From contig CALRCT010000001.1 in the NCBI GenBank assembly GCA_943354655.1, positions 1 through 23,293 on the forward strand: a DNA stretch of 23,293 bases. The letters run 5' to 3'. The DNA is from an uncultured Candidatus Saccharimonas sp. (GTDB taxonomy: Bacteria > Patescibacteriota > Saccharimonadia > Saccharimonadales > SZUA-47). Below the pieces are notes generated by a model. The model worked only from the letters and a program-made list of their open reading frames with translations, did not search any database and was not told the origin of the DNA. The position numbers and the translations under genes are program-made. Positions 1-7,430 of the stretch are shown piece after piece (within the stretch, counting starts at the first letter, position 1; the number at the start of each line of letters is the position of its first letter).

Positions 1-2
1 AA

Positions 3-320
3 ATATCAAACATAAATAGTGCTATTAAAAGTGCGATAGATAATCTGCAGTCGTTCGAAGGTGAATCTATTGCAGTAAAAAAAGACAGTTCACAGGTAGA
101 TATTTCATATACAATCAGTACATATACTAAAACTGGTACTCAAACATTTATTTACGGTTTTGTTACAGATATTAGCGAAATTAAAAAACGAGACAAAGAG
201 TTAGAAAATATTAACTTGATGATGATTGGTCGAGAAAATAAAATGATCGAACTAAAAAGCCAAATCGCAAAGCTAATTAGTCAAATAGATAGTAAAGGTT
301 CTAACAATGGGCTTTTCTAA
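3..320 (+). CDS. PAS-domain sensor protein, C-terminal fragment (5' end outside window)
   Basis: An open frame runs in from the left edge, with codons starting at base 3, and ends at TAA 318-320. The fragment reads as the last strands of a PAS fold: a beta-rich stretch (VDISYTIST, then FIYGFVTDIS) followed by a helix with the residues INLMMIGREN and KMIELKSQI. PAS-linker helices of bacterial sensor proteins typically look like this (NRLMVGRELKMIELK type). About 105 residues are visible and no kinase domain follows, so this protein ends shortly after its PAS domain. It overlaps the start of the histidine kinase gene by 14 bases, which implies translational coupling and one operon. It is probably a PAS sensor partner of the kinase. 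The family is well supported; the role is inferred. Confidence 0.75.
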   Translation: MSNINSAIKSAIDNLQSFEGESIAVKKDSSQVDISYTISTYTKTGTQTFIYGFVTDISEIKKRDKELENINLMMIGRENKMIELKSQIAKLISQIDSKGSNNGLF

Positions 321-2208
321 TATTAATTTACCAAAAATTAACTTTACCGATCTTATAAATGATCGGTCTTACGACAGCTTAAACAAACAAAAAAGATTAA
401 AATTATTGCGTCGAAGTTTATTGGTCGGCTCTGCCGCAACTTTAATATTTTTAGCAGTCACAGACATTAATTCGTTAAGTTTAATTCAAATCTTTATAGA
501 TGTATTTTTACTGTGTGTATTTTTGGTCAGTTTTTTGTTTAGTTTTTACAGTAATAAGTATGATTGGATTTTAAATTTTATAATATCTTCAGTAATATTA
601 ATGACAATAGTATCTTATTACTGTGAATTTGCAACAAGATCAATATTGCTTGCCCCGGTGACTATTTTAGTGTCGTATCTTTTGGCGTCTAGGCTTTGCA
701 GCGTAGTATGGACAATGATTTTAAGTTTAGCTACTACAGTGGTTTATTTTTTAGATACTTTTAACATTTATAACACAAAATTTGACACAAATCAGATTAT
801 TTACTCTGTTGTAGCTACTATTATGATATCAATAATTATGTACATATATACCGGATTAATGGATGAAAATAAGCAAATCATTGCAAACAGAGACAAAGAA
901 CTATTGGATTTAAACCAAAAACTAAAACTTCAACTTTTAAGTAACAAAAACTCCTCAGAAGAATTAGCAAGAACCCTTGAATCTACGCAAGAAAACATTC
1001 AATTGTTAACAAATACCAAGCGTGCTGTTTTGAACATACTAGAAGATACTAACGAACTTCAGTCCCAATTAAAATTAGAAAAAGAAGGTATCGAACAAAC
1101 GGTCCAAGATCGAACTGTTCAACTAAGCCAGGAACAAGCTAGGTTAAATGCTTCTATCCATAGCTTAAAGAGTGGTTTTTTAATGACTTTTGAAGATGAT
1201 CAAAACGCTATATTTAACCCTGCTCTTTGTAAATTGCTAGGAATGGATGTTAAGGACTATAAAAAAAGTAGTATTAAAACGTCGGTTTTTATAAAGTTAG
1301 TACAAGAAAAACTAAGTAAATCATTTAACTTGGACGGTGCAATAAAAATAAGCCAAGAAAAATCAGAACCATTCATGGCAGACAATATACTAGTAGGCGA
1401 TAAATACATTAGTATTTCGGGTGCCCCGATAACTATGGACGAAAGTAATACTGCAATTGGTTGCGTAATATTAATGACCGACAAAACATCCGAAAATATG
1501 CTAGAACGATCAAAAGATGAGTTTATTTCTATAGCATCACATGAATTAAGAACTCCTTTAACGGCTATAAGAGGCAATGCCAGCATGTTAGCTATGATGT
1601 ATAACGACAAAATGCCAAACGATGACGCCAGAATGATGTTAGCCGACATTAAAGATTCGTCGGTTAGACTAATCGGTATCGTTAATCAGTTTTTAGATAC
1701 TTCTAGACTTGAACAAAAAAGAGCGATATTTGACAATAAGCCGCTGAGTATAGAAAAAAGTATTTTGTATTGCACAAACGAACTTGGCGGAATGATAAAA
1801 GAAAAAGCCCTAACACTAGAGCTGAATATACCAAAAGACTTACCGAACGTAATGGCAGACGAAATACGTACCCAAGAAATTATAATTAATGTATTAGGAA
1901 ACGCAATTAAGTATACCGACAAAGGTTCTATAACTATAACTGCTCACAAAATAGACGGTTTTGTACAGGTAGATTTTAAGGATACAGGCAAGGGTATAGA
2001 TCCTAAATTTAACGATCAATTGTTTCATAAGTTTCAACAGGTTTCACAAGACATACTTACTCGCGACAATAGTCGAAGCACTGGGCTTGGTTTATATATA
2101 ACCATGTTATTAATAGAACAAATGGGTGGTAAGATATATTTAAGTGAATCTACATTAGGCAAGGGTTCTACCTTTACGATTACTCTACCTATTGCGAGTA
2201 AAAAATAG
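307..2208 (+). CDS. Membrane sensor histidine kinase (PAS-HisKA-HATPase)
   Basis: A 633-residue sensor kinase. Residues about 35-185 hold roughly six hydrophobic segments, followed by a long charged coiled coil (about 190-285) and a PAS-like region (about 285-395). The HisKA H-box is FISIASHELRTPLTAI, with the phosphoacceptor His at residue 412. The ATP-binding domain shows the N-box (NVLGNAIKYT, Asn532), G1 (DTGKGID), F-box (FHKFQQ) and G2 (STGLGLYI), so all catalytic boxes are intact. The start ATG overlaps the end of the upstream PAS gene by 14 bases, with a weak AAAGG upstream. The kinase should autophosphorylate at the membrane and pass phosphate to a receiver, most simply the one encoded 45 bases downstream. 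No periplasmic ligand domain is evident, so the signal is unknown. Confidence 0.93.
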   Translation: MGFSNINLPKINFTDLINDRSYDSLNKQKRLKLLRRSLLVGSAATLIFLAVTDINSLSLIQIFIDVFLLCVFLVSFLFSFYSNKYDWILNFIISSVILMTIVSYYCEFATRSILLAPVTILVSYLLASRLCSVVWTMILSLATTVVYFLDTFNIYNTKFDTNQIIYSVVATIMISIIMYIYTGLMDENKQIIANRDKELLDLNQKLKLQLLSNKNSSEELARTLESTQENIQLLTNTKRAVLNILEDTNELQSQLKLEKEGIEQTVQDRTVQLSQEQARLNASIHSLKSGFLMTFEDDQNAIFNPALCKLLGMDVKDYKKSSIKTSVFIKLVQEKLSKSFNLDGAIKISQEKSEPFMADNILVGDKYISISGAPITMDESNTAIGCVILMTDKTSENMLERSKDEFISIASHELRTPLTAIRGNASMLAMMYNDKMPNDDARMMLADIKDSSVRLIGIVNQFLDTSRLEQKRAIFDNKPLSIEKSILYCTNELGGMIKEKALTLELNIPKDLPNVMADEIRTQEIIINVLGNAIKYTDKGSITITAHKIDGFVQVDFKDTGKGIDPKFNDQLFHKFQQVSQDILTRDNSRSTGLGLYITMLLIEQMGGKIYLSESTLGKGSTFTITLPIASKK

Positions 2209-2253
2209 TATTATAATTAGTAAAGACACAATATATAAAAGGGAGTTTACAAA

Positions 2254-2655
2254 ATGGCATCTACAGTACTAATAATCGAAGACGATCAGTTAATCCAAAG
2301 AATGTACCAAAAAATGTTTACGTTCGAAAAATTTAACGTAGAAACAGCATCCGACGGAGAAGAAGGCCTAGAAAAAGCACGATCAATGAACCCAAAGCCA
2401 ACAATTATTTTGTTAGACGTTATGATGCCAAAAATGAACGGCATGCAAGTACTAGAAAAATTAAAAGCAGACCCTGATACAAAAGCTATACCTGTTATTA
2501 TGCTAACTAATTTAGCTGGCGACAATGATGTAGAAACAGCACTATCTAAGGGTGCAGTAAAATATATAATCAAAAGCGAACACGATCCAAAAGAAGTAGC
2601 TGACATGGTTCAAGAAATTATTACTGGCTACACCAGAAACGATATCCCTAGTTAA
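2254..2655 (+). CDS. Single-domain response regulator (CheY-like receiver)
   Basis: 133 residues that form one receiver domain and nothing else. The acidic pair is D10/D11, the phosphoacceptor is D55 in LLDVMMP, the switch Thr is T85 in VIMLTN, and the conserved Lys is K107 in YIIKSE. No DNA-binding or enzymatic output domain follows, so it must act by protein contact or as a phosphate relay. It lies 45 bases after the histidine kinase with its own strong ribosome-binding site (AAAAGGGAG, then ATG), which makes the kinase its probable cognate partner. Assignment to the receiver family is secure; the output is not known. Confidence 0.93.
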   Translation: MASTVLIIEDDQLIQRMYQKMFTFEKFNVETASDGEEGLEKARSMNPKPTIILLDVMMPKMNGMQVLEKLKADPDTKAIPVIMLTNLAGDNDVETALSKGAVKYIIKSEHDPKEVADMVQEIITGYTRNDIPS

Positions 2656-2660
2656 TTTTA

Positions 2661-2677
2661 ATTTACAAATTGTAAAT
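2661..2677. repeat. Perfect 17-bp palindrome, operator-like
   Basis: ATTTACAA and TTGTAAAT flank a single central A. The site begins six bases after the receiver stop codon and about 60 bases before the SIMPL gene start. The arms are too close to form a useful RNA hairpin and no T-run follows, so a DNA-binding site for a dimeric regulator is more plausible than a terminator. It could also be chance in AT-rich DNA. Confidence 0.4.
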
Positions 2678-2737
2678 AACTTTAGGTGTTTAGACTAATA
2701 CTAAGTGTTATGCTATTTAGGAACAAGAGGAGTATTT

Positions 2738-3496
2738 ATGATTGGTATAAAAAATAATAAATTAAGTTTTACGATCGATTATAAAAACGTATCTATAGTA
2801 TTAGTTTTAATAATCATTGTTATGGCTATAGTATGGAAACCTTGGCAAAGTTCAAGCACTACGGTTCGAAAAATATCCGTATCAGGACAAGCAACCATTA
2901 AATCTGTTCCTGACGAGTTTGTTTTATCCCCTTATTTTGAATATGCCAATGCAGACCGTGCAAAAGCATCTGATGAACTTTCTAAGCAATCAACTTCAAT
3001 AAACGCTAAATTAAAAGAAATTGGCGTAAAAGACGAGCAAATTAAAAGTTCTACCAGTGGCTATGACAGGTTTTATGGATATTCTTCAACAGTAGATAAT
3101 TCAGCTAATACACTGCAGTTTCAGCTTACTATTACGCTTAATGACAAAGATGTTGCTCAAAAAGTGCAGGATTATTTACTAACCCTAAAACCAAAGGGTC
3201 AAATTAGTCCTGCCTCACAATTTAGTGAATCTAAAAAAAAGGAACTTCAAGATCAGGCGCGCACAAAAGCAATAGATGATGCAAAATCTAAAGCTCAAAA
3301 ATCAGCATCACAGCTAGGTTCAAAACTGGGTGTAGTTATAACAATATCAGAAGGAAATAGCTACGGTACACCAATTGCATATAGTGGGTTAAGCACATTA
3401 GATTCAAAAGCTGATACATCGGCGGTAAGCGTTCCTGTACAGACAGGTCAAGATGACTTTAGCTATGTTGTTAGTGTAGAATATGAATTGAAGTAG
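2738..3496 (+). CDS. SIMPL (DUF541) domain protein, membrane-anchored
   Basis: 252 residues from the ATG at 2738, chosen because AGAGGAG sits seven bases upstream; an in-frame ATG at 2705 lacks a good ribosome-binding site. A single hydrophobic segment (about residues 18-34) anchors the protein. The remainder is a SIMPL/DUF541 domain: RKISVSGQATIKSVPDEF at the start, the alternating helix/strand pattern, an Ala/Lys-rich helix with DQARTKAIDDAKSKAQ and a closing YVVSVEYELK strand. Family members are periplasmic or extracytoplasmic proteins (for example oxidative stress defence YggE); their biochemical activity is poorly defined. The protein should face outward. It is followed by another anchored envelope protein, suggesting a small envelope cluster. 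Confidence 0.85.
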   Translation: MIGIKNNKLSFTIDYKNVSIVLVLIIIVMAIVWKPWQSSSTTVRKISVSGQATIKSVPDEFVLSPYFEYANADRAKASDELSKQSTSINAKLKEIGVKDEQIKSSTSGYDRFYGYSSTVDNSANTLQFQLTITLNDKDVAQKVQDYLLTLKPKGQISPASQFSESKKKELQDQARTKAIDDAKSKAQKSASQLGSKLGVVITISEGNSYGTPIAYSGLSTLDSKADTSAVSVPVQTGQDDFSYVVSVEYELK

Positions 3497-3509
3497 GGGA
3501 ATTTTATAA

Positions 3510-3527
3510 ACTGCACTATTTTGCAGT
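3510..3527 (+). repeat. Short inverted repeat between two envelope genes
   Basis: ACTGCA and TGCAGT enclose a six-base loop (CTATTT). No T-tract follows, so it is not a convincing terminator. It may be a weak hairpin modulating read-through from the SIMPL gene into the next gene, or chance. Confidence 0.3.
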
Positions 3528-3563
3528 AGTCCTATTCATGGAAGTGTAAATTAGGAGAATTAA

Positions 3564-4232
3564 GTGGTAATTACCAAGAAAAAAGTCAAAAAAATAGCGC
3601 TATTATCTGCAAATGTATTACTGATTTTAGGACTTGGATTTACAAGTGGATTTTATTACCTAAGGTACAGTAACGAAAAAAATAAAAATCTAACTACCGA
3701 ACAAAGAATCGATAAATACGAAAAAGAAATTAGCAAAACCTTTACGCTACCAAAAGGCGAACGACCTAAAATCGCGGATGTTAATTTAGCAGACGAAACT
3801 AAAAAAATAGATAAAGAATTTTTTAAGAGCGTAGAAAATAATGATATATTATTGATCTACGAAAAAGCACCATTAATTGTTGTTTATAGACCTTCGACTA
3901 AAAAAATAATAAATTCAGGACAAGTTTCGTTTAAACAGCAACTTACAGTGGCAATAATTGGCGCAAAGTCCGACAGAAATACGGTAGTTACTGTGCTTAA
4001 TCAAGCTTTTAGTAAAGATATAGCTAAAGCAACAGAATATGATCCAAAAAGCCCAATAGCAGCAGGCAATACTATAGTTGTTGATCTGACGGGTAAGAAC
4101 GCCGAACTTGCTACAAAGCTTGCTACAGAGCTTAAGGGCAGTGTTGGTAACGTGCCAGAAGGCCAAGACAAACCTAGTGACGGTCCGGGTGTAGCTATTT
4201 ATGTAGCACCAAGCACAGCAACCGGTTTATAA
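3564..4232 (+). CDS. Membrane-anchored protein with LytR_C-like C-terminal region
   Basis: 222 residues starting at GTG, with TAGGAGA upstream at good spacing. A basic N-terminus (KKKVKKI) precedes one transmembrane segment (about residues 11-31), then a Lys/Glu-rich linker. The C-terminal third has the alpha/beta pattern NTVVTVLNQAF, then NTIVVDLTGKNAELATKLATEL, then VAIYVA. This resembles the LytR_C domain found after or apart from LytR-CpsA-Psr enzymes, where the second half reads roughly VVYY, AAALA, L, VVLG. The resemblance is by eye only and no catalytic LCP domain is present. Its 3' end overlaps the convergent gene's 3' end by six bases. It is likely an extracytoplasmic envelope protein; function unknown. 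Confidence 0.7.
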   Translation: MVITKKKVKKIALLSANVLLILGLGFTSGFYYLRYSNEKNKNLTTEQRIDKYEKEISKTFTLPKGERPKIADVNLADETKKIDKEFFKSVENNDILLIYEKAPLIVVYRPSTKKIINSGQVSFKQQLTVAIIGAKSDRNTVVTVLNQAFSKDIAKATEYDPKSPIAAGNTIVVDLTGKNAELATKLATELKGSVGNVPEGQDKPSDGPGVAIYVAPSTATGL

Positions 4233-5171
4233 GACAGGTAAATCACCGCTCATATCGTAAACATATGTTTCGTGATCTAGTTTTTGCAAATTAAGCACCA
4301 TTCTTCCCATGAATGATGTGATGTGTTCTGGTAACTGCAAAGAAAACCCAACATTATCTATAAATAAGTCTGGTTTATCCAACCTAACCGCCGTGGCATA
4401 TGTTAAAGCAAAGTTAGAAAAGCTTAAAATTCCATCTGACACATGTCCTATAACTAAGGTTTTTTCGGCGCTATTTTTGTCTACAGGTAAATTACGGAAT
4501 TTGTTTACCGTTCCAGGCAGTGCTGCGCCTAGTAGCATAGGTATTTTGTTTGATCGCGGTCGTCTATTTAGGTCACCGGCAATCACTGAACGAACATGTT
4601 TGTTGTAAGCTTTTATACTTAATTCATCAAATTTACCCTTAGTAGAAGCGCTTCTTGGCACCGTAAGGTAAGTTCTGTCGAATGCTTGTTCAAACAATAC
4701 TCTTGCAGGAATAGTGTTGCCGTCTACCGACACGCCTAAAAAATCAACCATTTTGCTAACTATAATTCCCGTGTTAAATGTGTATCCACGTTGTTTTAGC
4801 GAATTTGTTATAGCAAGCTGAGAAAGTGCAATATCTATTAATTCTGCATGGTCAGATCCGTTAATAACATTTTGCCCAGAAGCTAATGTTTCGCCTATTC
4901 TAAGTAAACTACTAGTGGACGGTTCTTTGTTGTCCATAAAAGTTTTAAATGGTTTGTATCTTTTGTCTATAGCAGATGCTAGTTCATCGCTGTAAGCAGG
5001 ATCAATCGGGCTTCCTTTTATATAAGAATCCAGCAAAGACTGTCCTGGGTAAGTGTCTTGGTCTATGGGTAATACTGTAAACATACCGTTTGATTTATCG
5101 GCGTGTTTTTGGGCAATACCTTGTAATTGATTTTGAATAGCTACTTGTCGTTCTTTTATAATTTCTAACAT
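4227..5171 (-). CDS. Conserved-looking hypothetical protein, cytoplasmic
   Basis: 314 residues, not recognised. No signal peptide or clear membrane segment is visible. It is mixed alpha/beta, with a Gly/Ala/Pro-rich turn (MLLGAALPGT), a basic run (LNRRPRSNKIP) and a well-composed C-terminal half (LVIGHVSDGILSFSNFALTYA). The start ATG at 5171 has no Shine-Dalgarno sequence. Instead an extended -10 (TGATATAAT on this strand) ends nine bases before it, predicting a transcript with about three bases of leader. It diverges from the cobalamin-controlled gene, and the 5' flank carries the riboswitch on the opposite strand. I do not assign a function. Confidence 0.75.
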   Translation of the reverse strand: MLEIIKERQVAIQNQLQGIAQKHADKSNGMFTVLPIDQDTYPGQSLLDSYIKGSPIDPAYSDELASAIDKRYKPFKTFMDNKEPSTSSLLRIGETLASGQNVINGSDHAELIDIALSQLAITNSLKQRGYTFNTGIIVSKMVDFLGVSVDGNTIPARVLFEQAFDRTYLTVPRSASTKGKFDELSIKAYNKHVRSVIAGDLNRRPRSNKIPMLLGAALPGTVNKFRNLPVDKNSAEKTLVIGHVSDGILSFSNFALTYATAVRLDKPDLFIDNVGFSLQLPEHITSFMGRMVLNLQKLDHETYVYDMSGDLPVL

Positions 5172-5180
5172 GTGTTGGCA

Positions 5181-5189
5181 ATTATATCA
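5181..5189 (-). promoter_or_regulatory. Extended -10 promoter for the minus-strand hypothetical gene
   Basis: Read on the minus strand this is TGATATAAT, a TGN-TATAAT extended -10. The predicted transcription start is near 5174, three bases before the ATG at 5171, so the mRNA would be essentially leaderless. Confidence 0.6.
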
Positions 5190-5240
5190 AATGCAGACAA
5201 AAATACTATATGTAGCGTTATGAATCGGTGTTAAACTACT

Positions 5241-5345
5241 AATACTTAACAACTAAACTAGAAATTCGGTGAAAATCCGGTGCTGTGCCGCAACTGTAAT
5301 CTACTCACGTAGTAAGCCAGATATAGTATTTAAAGTAACTTCTCG
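5241..5345 (+). ncRNA. Cobalamin riboswitch aptamer (compact)
   Basis: The core matches the cobalamin riboswitch consensus: GGTGAAAATCCGG (from 5269), then TGCCGCAACTGTAA, then AAGCCAGATA, a degenerate B12 box. AATACT (5241-5246) and AGTATT (5325-5330) close it as a possible P1 stem, and CTAC/GTAG with a TCAC loop forms the small hairpin before the B12 box. The large peripheral domain of AdoCbl-type members is absent, so it may belong to the shorter aquocobalamin-like class; I cannot settle the ligand form by eye. The loop bases CGTA (5308-5311) are complementary to TACG at 5385-5388 around the loop of the downstream hairpin, as expected for the L5-L13 kissing interaction. The aptamer reads into the gene starting at 5406. 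Confidence 0.88.
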
Positions 5346-5371
5346 CGCAAGAAGAAAATGATAGGCCTTGG

Positions 5372-5407
5372 CCCTCTTTTTCTGTACGAGAAGGAGGGTA
5401 TTTTTTT
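5372..5407 (+). terminator. Riboswitch expression platform: terminator hairpin that also contains the ribosome-binding site
   Basis: CCCTCTTTTTC (5372-5382) pairs with GAGAAGGAGGG (5388-5398) to give an 11-bp stem including two G-U pairs, with loop TGTAC, followed by TATTTTTTT. The 3' arm contains the Shine-Dalgarno AAGGAGGG (5391-5398), and the T-tract runs into the TTG start at 5406. An alternative pairing exists: CTTCTCG (5339-5345), just 3' of the aptamer, is perfectly complementary to CGAGAAG (5387-5393). The sequence therefore supports two exclusive folds; which one cobalamin favours is inferred to be the terminator/occluded form, as in most of this class. Confidence 0.75.
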
Positions 5408-6818
5408 GTCGGTCGATACAGCAGAACGAATTACACAATTTACAGAATGGCAGACTGCAGAATATGCACTGTCATTAAACAGGCTACGAAAAGTTGGCGA
5501 ATTTGCACTAGCCAGTGTAATTAATGGTTTTAATATCGAAGGACAGGTAGCGCAGTTAAGGGCAGAATTTGACACAAGTCTTGCAGAAATGCTTAAAAGC
5601 GACCAAGAACACGGCGCCAACCAAGAAATAACCAGGTACGAAACATACAGAGTTTGCCAAGATGATGTATTGGCGCATGACGGAACGTCGAGCATTATTG
5701 GTATGTTAGAAAATGGTTTTAAATTTTCTAGTCTGCTTTCTGAGCAAGACAACAGAATGCTGACGCAAGCTAACCGCGACAAGCAGGATTTGCTAAATGC
5801 TAAAGAAGTAGTAGCTATGGTTAATCAAAATAGAAGCTACAACACTAGGGTGGTCGTTAGTCTTTTGCCAGAAGAAGCAGTTGCGCGTGATGGCGAAGAA
5901 TACTGGAAAAACTTAGGTTATTTTCCTAAAACCAAGACGGCATTTTTGCAAATGTATCACGCTACGCCAAACGGTGATTTGCTAACAGGGACTTTGTCGT
6001 TAGATTTTGCAGATAAAAAATCAATGGGTCGTCTTTGGAGCCAGCTTGGCTGCGATGTACCTGCAGACGAATCTACCGACAATTGGTTAGGATATGCGCT
6101 TACAGGGACTATGACCAAAGACGACGCAGTAAAGTTTGTACAAGATATTCGTAACGACCACAATAAATTAATTGGCCACGCACCAAAAAATATGACATCT
6201 ATAGAACAAGTTCTTGACGACAATGTCGATATTGTTAATAGATCGTTTAACGACCTACATTTATCGTTGGCAGACACTTTAGTGCAGTCACAATTAACAG
6301 ACAATTTAAGGTATTTATTAAATAGGTTTTTATCATTAGGCAATAAGATTGATGAAAGTTTTAGAACAGGCATTAGTAACGTCTTAAAAAATACGTATAT
6401 TACAAATGAAGATGCCAGACTAATTTATAAATTAATTATGTACACAACAGTAGAAATGATCAGAGAATCACAGGTAAAAAATTTAATTACCCCTGATTAC
6501 GGTCCACGACCTGAATACGTTCAGTATATTAAAAATAAAATTACAGTAGATGAATTTTTAAACAACGCAGTCAATACAGCGCTTAAAGGCGTAGAAGAAA
6601 AACGTAGTTATGGGGCGTGCGGTACTAAATTTAATTTTAGTTCAGATAATGAATCAGCAAAAAACCCTCAATTAGAATTTGGAGGAAAATCCGAAAAATC
6701 AGAAGAAGATAAGTACGGATCTTTAAAGTTTCAGTGTAAAAAAGGTCACTGGAACAAACGTCCAAGAAACAAACTAATACCTAAATGTAAAACTTGTGGC
6801 GACAACGTAAAATGTTAA
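5406..6818 (+). CDS. Unknown 470-residue protein under cobalamin riboswitch control, C-terminal zinc-ribbon-like motif
   Basis: The start is TTG 5406, because AAGGAGGG ends seven bases upstream; the longer reading from ATG 5358 would place the ribosome-binding hairpin inside the coding sequence. The protein begins MSVDTAERITQFTEW. It has no signal peptide or membrane span and is rich in amphipathic helices, with an Asp/Asn-rich middle section. Near the C-terminus is a low-complexity Ser/Glu/Lys linker, then CKKGHW followed about 18 residues later by CKTCGDNVKC, a plausible zinc-binding knuckle. I do not recognise the family. It is not an obvious cobalamin transporter, biosynthesis enzyme, methionine synthase or ribonucleotide reductase, the usual targets of this riboswitch. 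nadD starts 18 bases downstream and may share the transcript. Confidence 0.85.
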   Translation: MSVDTAERITQFTEWQTAEYALSLNRLRKVGEFALASVINGFNIEGQVAQLRAEFDTSLAEMLKSDQEHGANQEITRYETYRVCQDDVLAHDGTSSIIGMLENGFKFSSLLSEQDNRMLTQANRDKQDLLNAKEVVAMVNQNRSYNTRVVVSLLPEEAVARDGEEYWKNLGYFPKTKTAFLQMYHATPNGDLLTGTLSLDFADKKSMGRLWSQLGCDVPADESTDNWLGYALTGTMTKDDAVKFVQDIRNDHNKLIGHAPKNMTSIEQVLDDNVDIVNRSFNDLHLSLADTLVQSQLTDNLRYLLNRFLSLGNKIDESFRTGISNVLKNTYITNEDARLIYKLIMYTTVEMIRESQVKNLITPDYGPRPEYVQYIKNKITVDEFLNNAVNTALKGVEEKRSYGACGTKFNFSSDNESAKNPQLEFGGKSEKSEEDKYGSLKFQCKKGHWNKRPRNKLIPKCKTCGDNVKC

Positions 6819-6836
6819 GTATTATACGTATAACAT

Positions 6837-7430
6837 ATGCTTAAAATTAATAAAGTCGGTATATACAGTGGCACTTTTGACCCGGTACATACCGGTCATA
6901 TAGAATTTGCTTTAGCAGCTATTGAGAATGCGAATTTAAAAAAGTTATTTATTCTGCCAGAACATTCCCCGCGGGCAAAAAAAATTGTTACCGACTACAA
7001 CTTAAGATTAAAGATGCTTAAACTAGCAACTATTGGTTTAAAACGTATTAAAGTATTAGACATTCCAGAAAAGCAGTTTTTTGTGCATAGTACTTTACCG
7101 CTGCTACAGTCCATGAACCCGCGTGACAGCCTTGTGTATATATGTGGTTCAGATGTAGTTAAAACGTTCACGTACCGCTGGGAGGGGCTCAGGGAGCTTC
7201 TGTTAACAACAGAAATCATAGTAGGACTGCGAAGTGGTGATTCTAAAACAGAAATTGAGTCAATACTTAAGGATTTGTCTGTAAAAGAAGATGTAGTTAT
7301 AAATTTTAGTATTATAAACAGTCCAAAACACCATTTAAGTTCAACTACTATTAGGAACGGTTCAGAAACAATAAAACAACTAAACCCAAAAGTTGCAGAT
7401 TTTATTACAAAAAATAAACTTTATTCTTGA
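6837..7430 (+). CDS. nadD: Nicotinate-nucleotide adenylyltransferase-like nucleotidyltransferase
   Basis: 197 residues, the normal size for NadD. The nucleotide-binding signature GTFDPVHTGHIEFA lies at residues 11-24 ((G/S)xFDPxHxGH), and the second signature is SSTTIRNG near the C-terminus (the ISSTxIR motif). The middle VYICGSDVVKTFTYRWEG corresponds to the GxD...FxxW region of the family. The reaction is NaMN plus ATP to deamido-NAD, in NAD synthesis in the cytoplasm. No good ribosome-binding site precedes the ATG; it lies 18 bases after the unknown cobalamin-controlled gene and may be co-transcribed with it. It ends in TGA, and its last ten bases overlap the convergent antiporter gene. 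A related nucleotidyltransferase with another substrate is possible. Confidence 0.82.
   Translation: MLKINKVGIYSGTFDPVHTGHIEFALAAIENANLKKLFILPEHSPRAKKIVTDYNLRLKMLKLATIGLKRIKVLDIPEKQFFVHSTLPLLQSMNPRDSLVYICGSDVVKTFTYRWEGLRELLLTTEIIVGLRSGDSKTEIESILKDLSVKEDVVINFSIINSPKHHLSSTTIRNGSETIKQLNPKVADFITKNKLYS

Noticed and set aside
2705..2737. Upstream start ATG 2705 for the SIMPL protein
   Set aside because: No ribosome-binding site precedes it, whereas AGAGGAG precedes ATG 2738.
5358..5405. In-frame upstream start ATG 5358 for the cobalamin-controlled gene
   Set aside because: It would place the terminator hairpin and a strong Shine-Dalgarno sequence inside the coding region; TTG 5406 has the correct spacing.
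5330..5782. 150-codon minus-strand frame crossing the riboswitch platform
   Set aside because: It lies opposite the start of the cobalamin-controlled gene and lacks a ribosome-binding site; its composition is that of a shadow frame.
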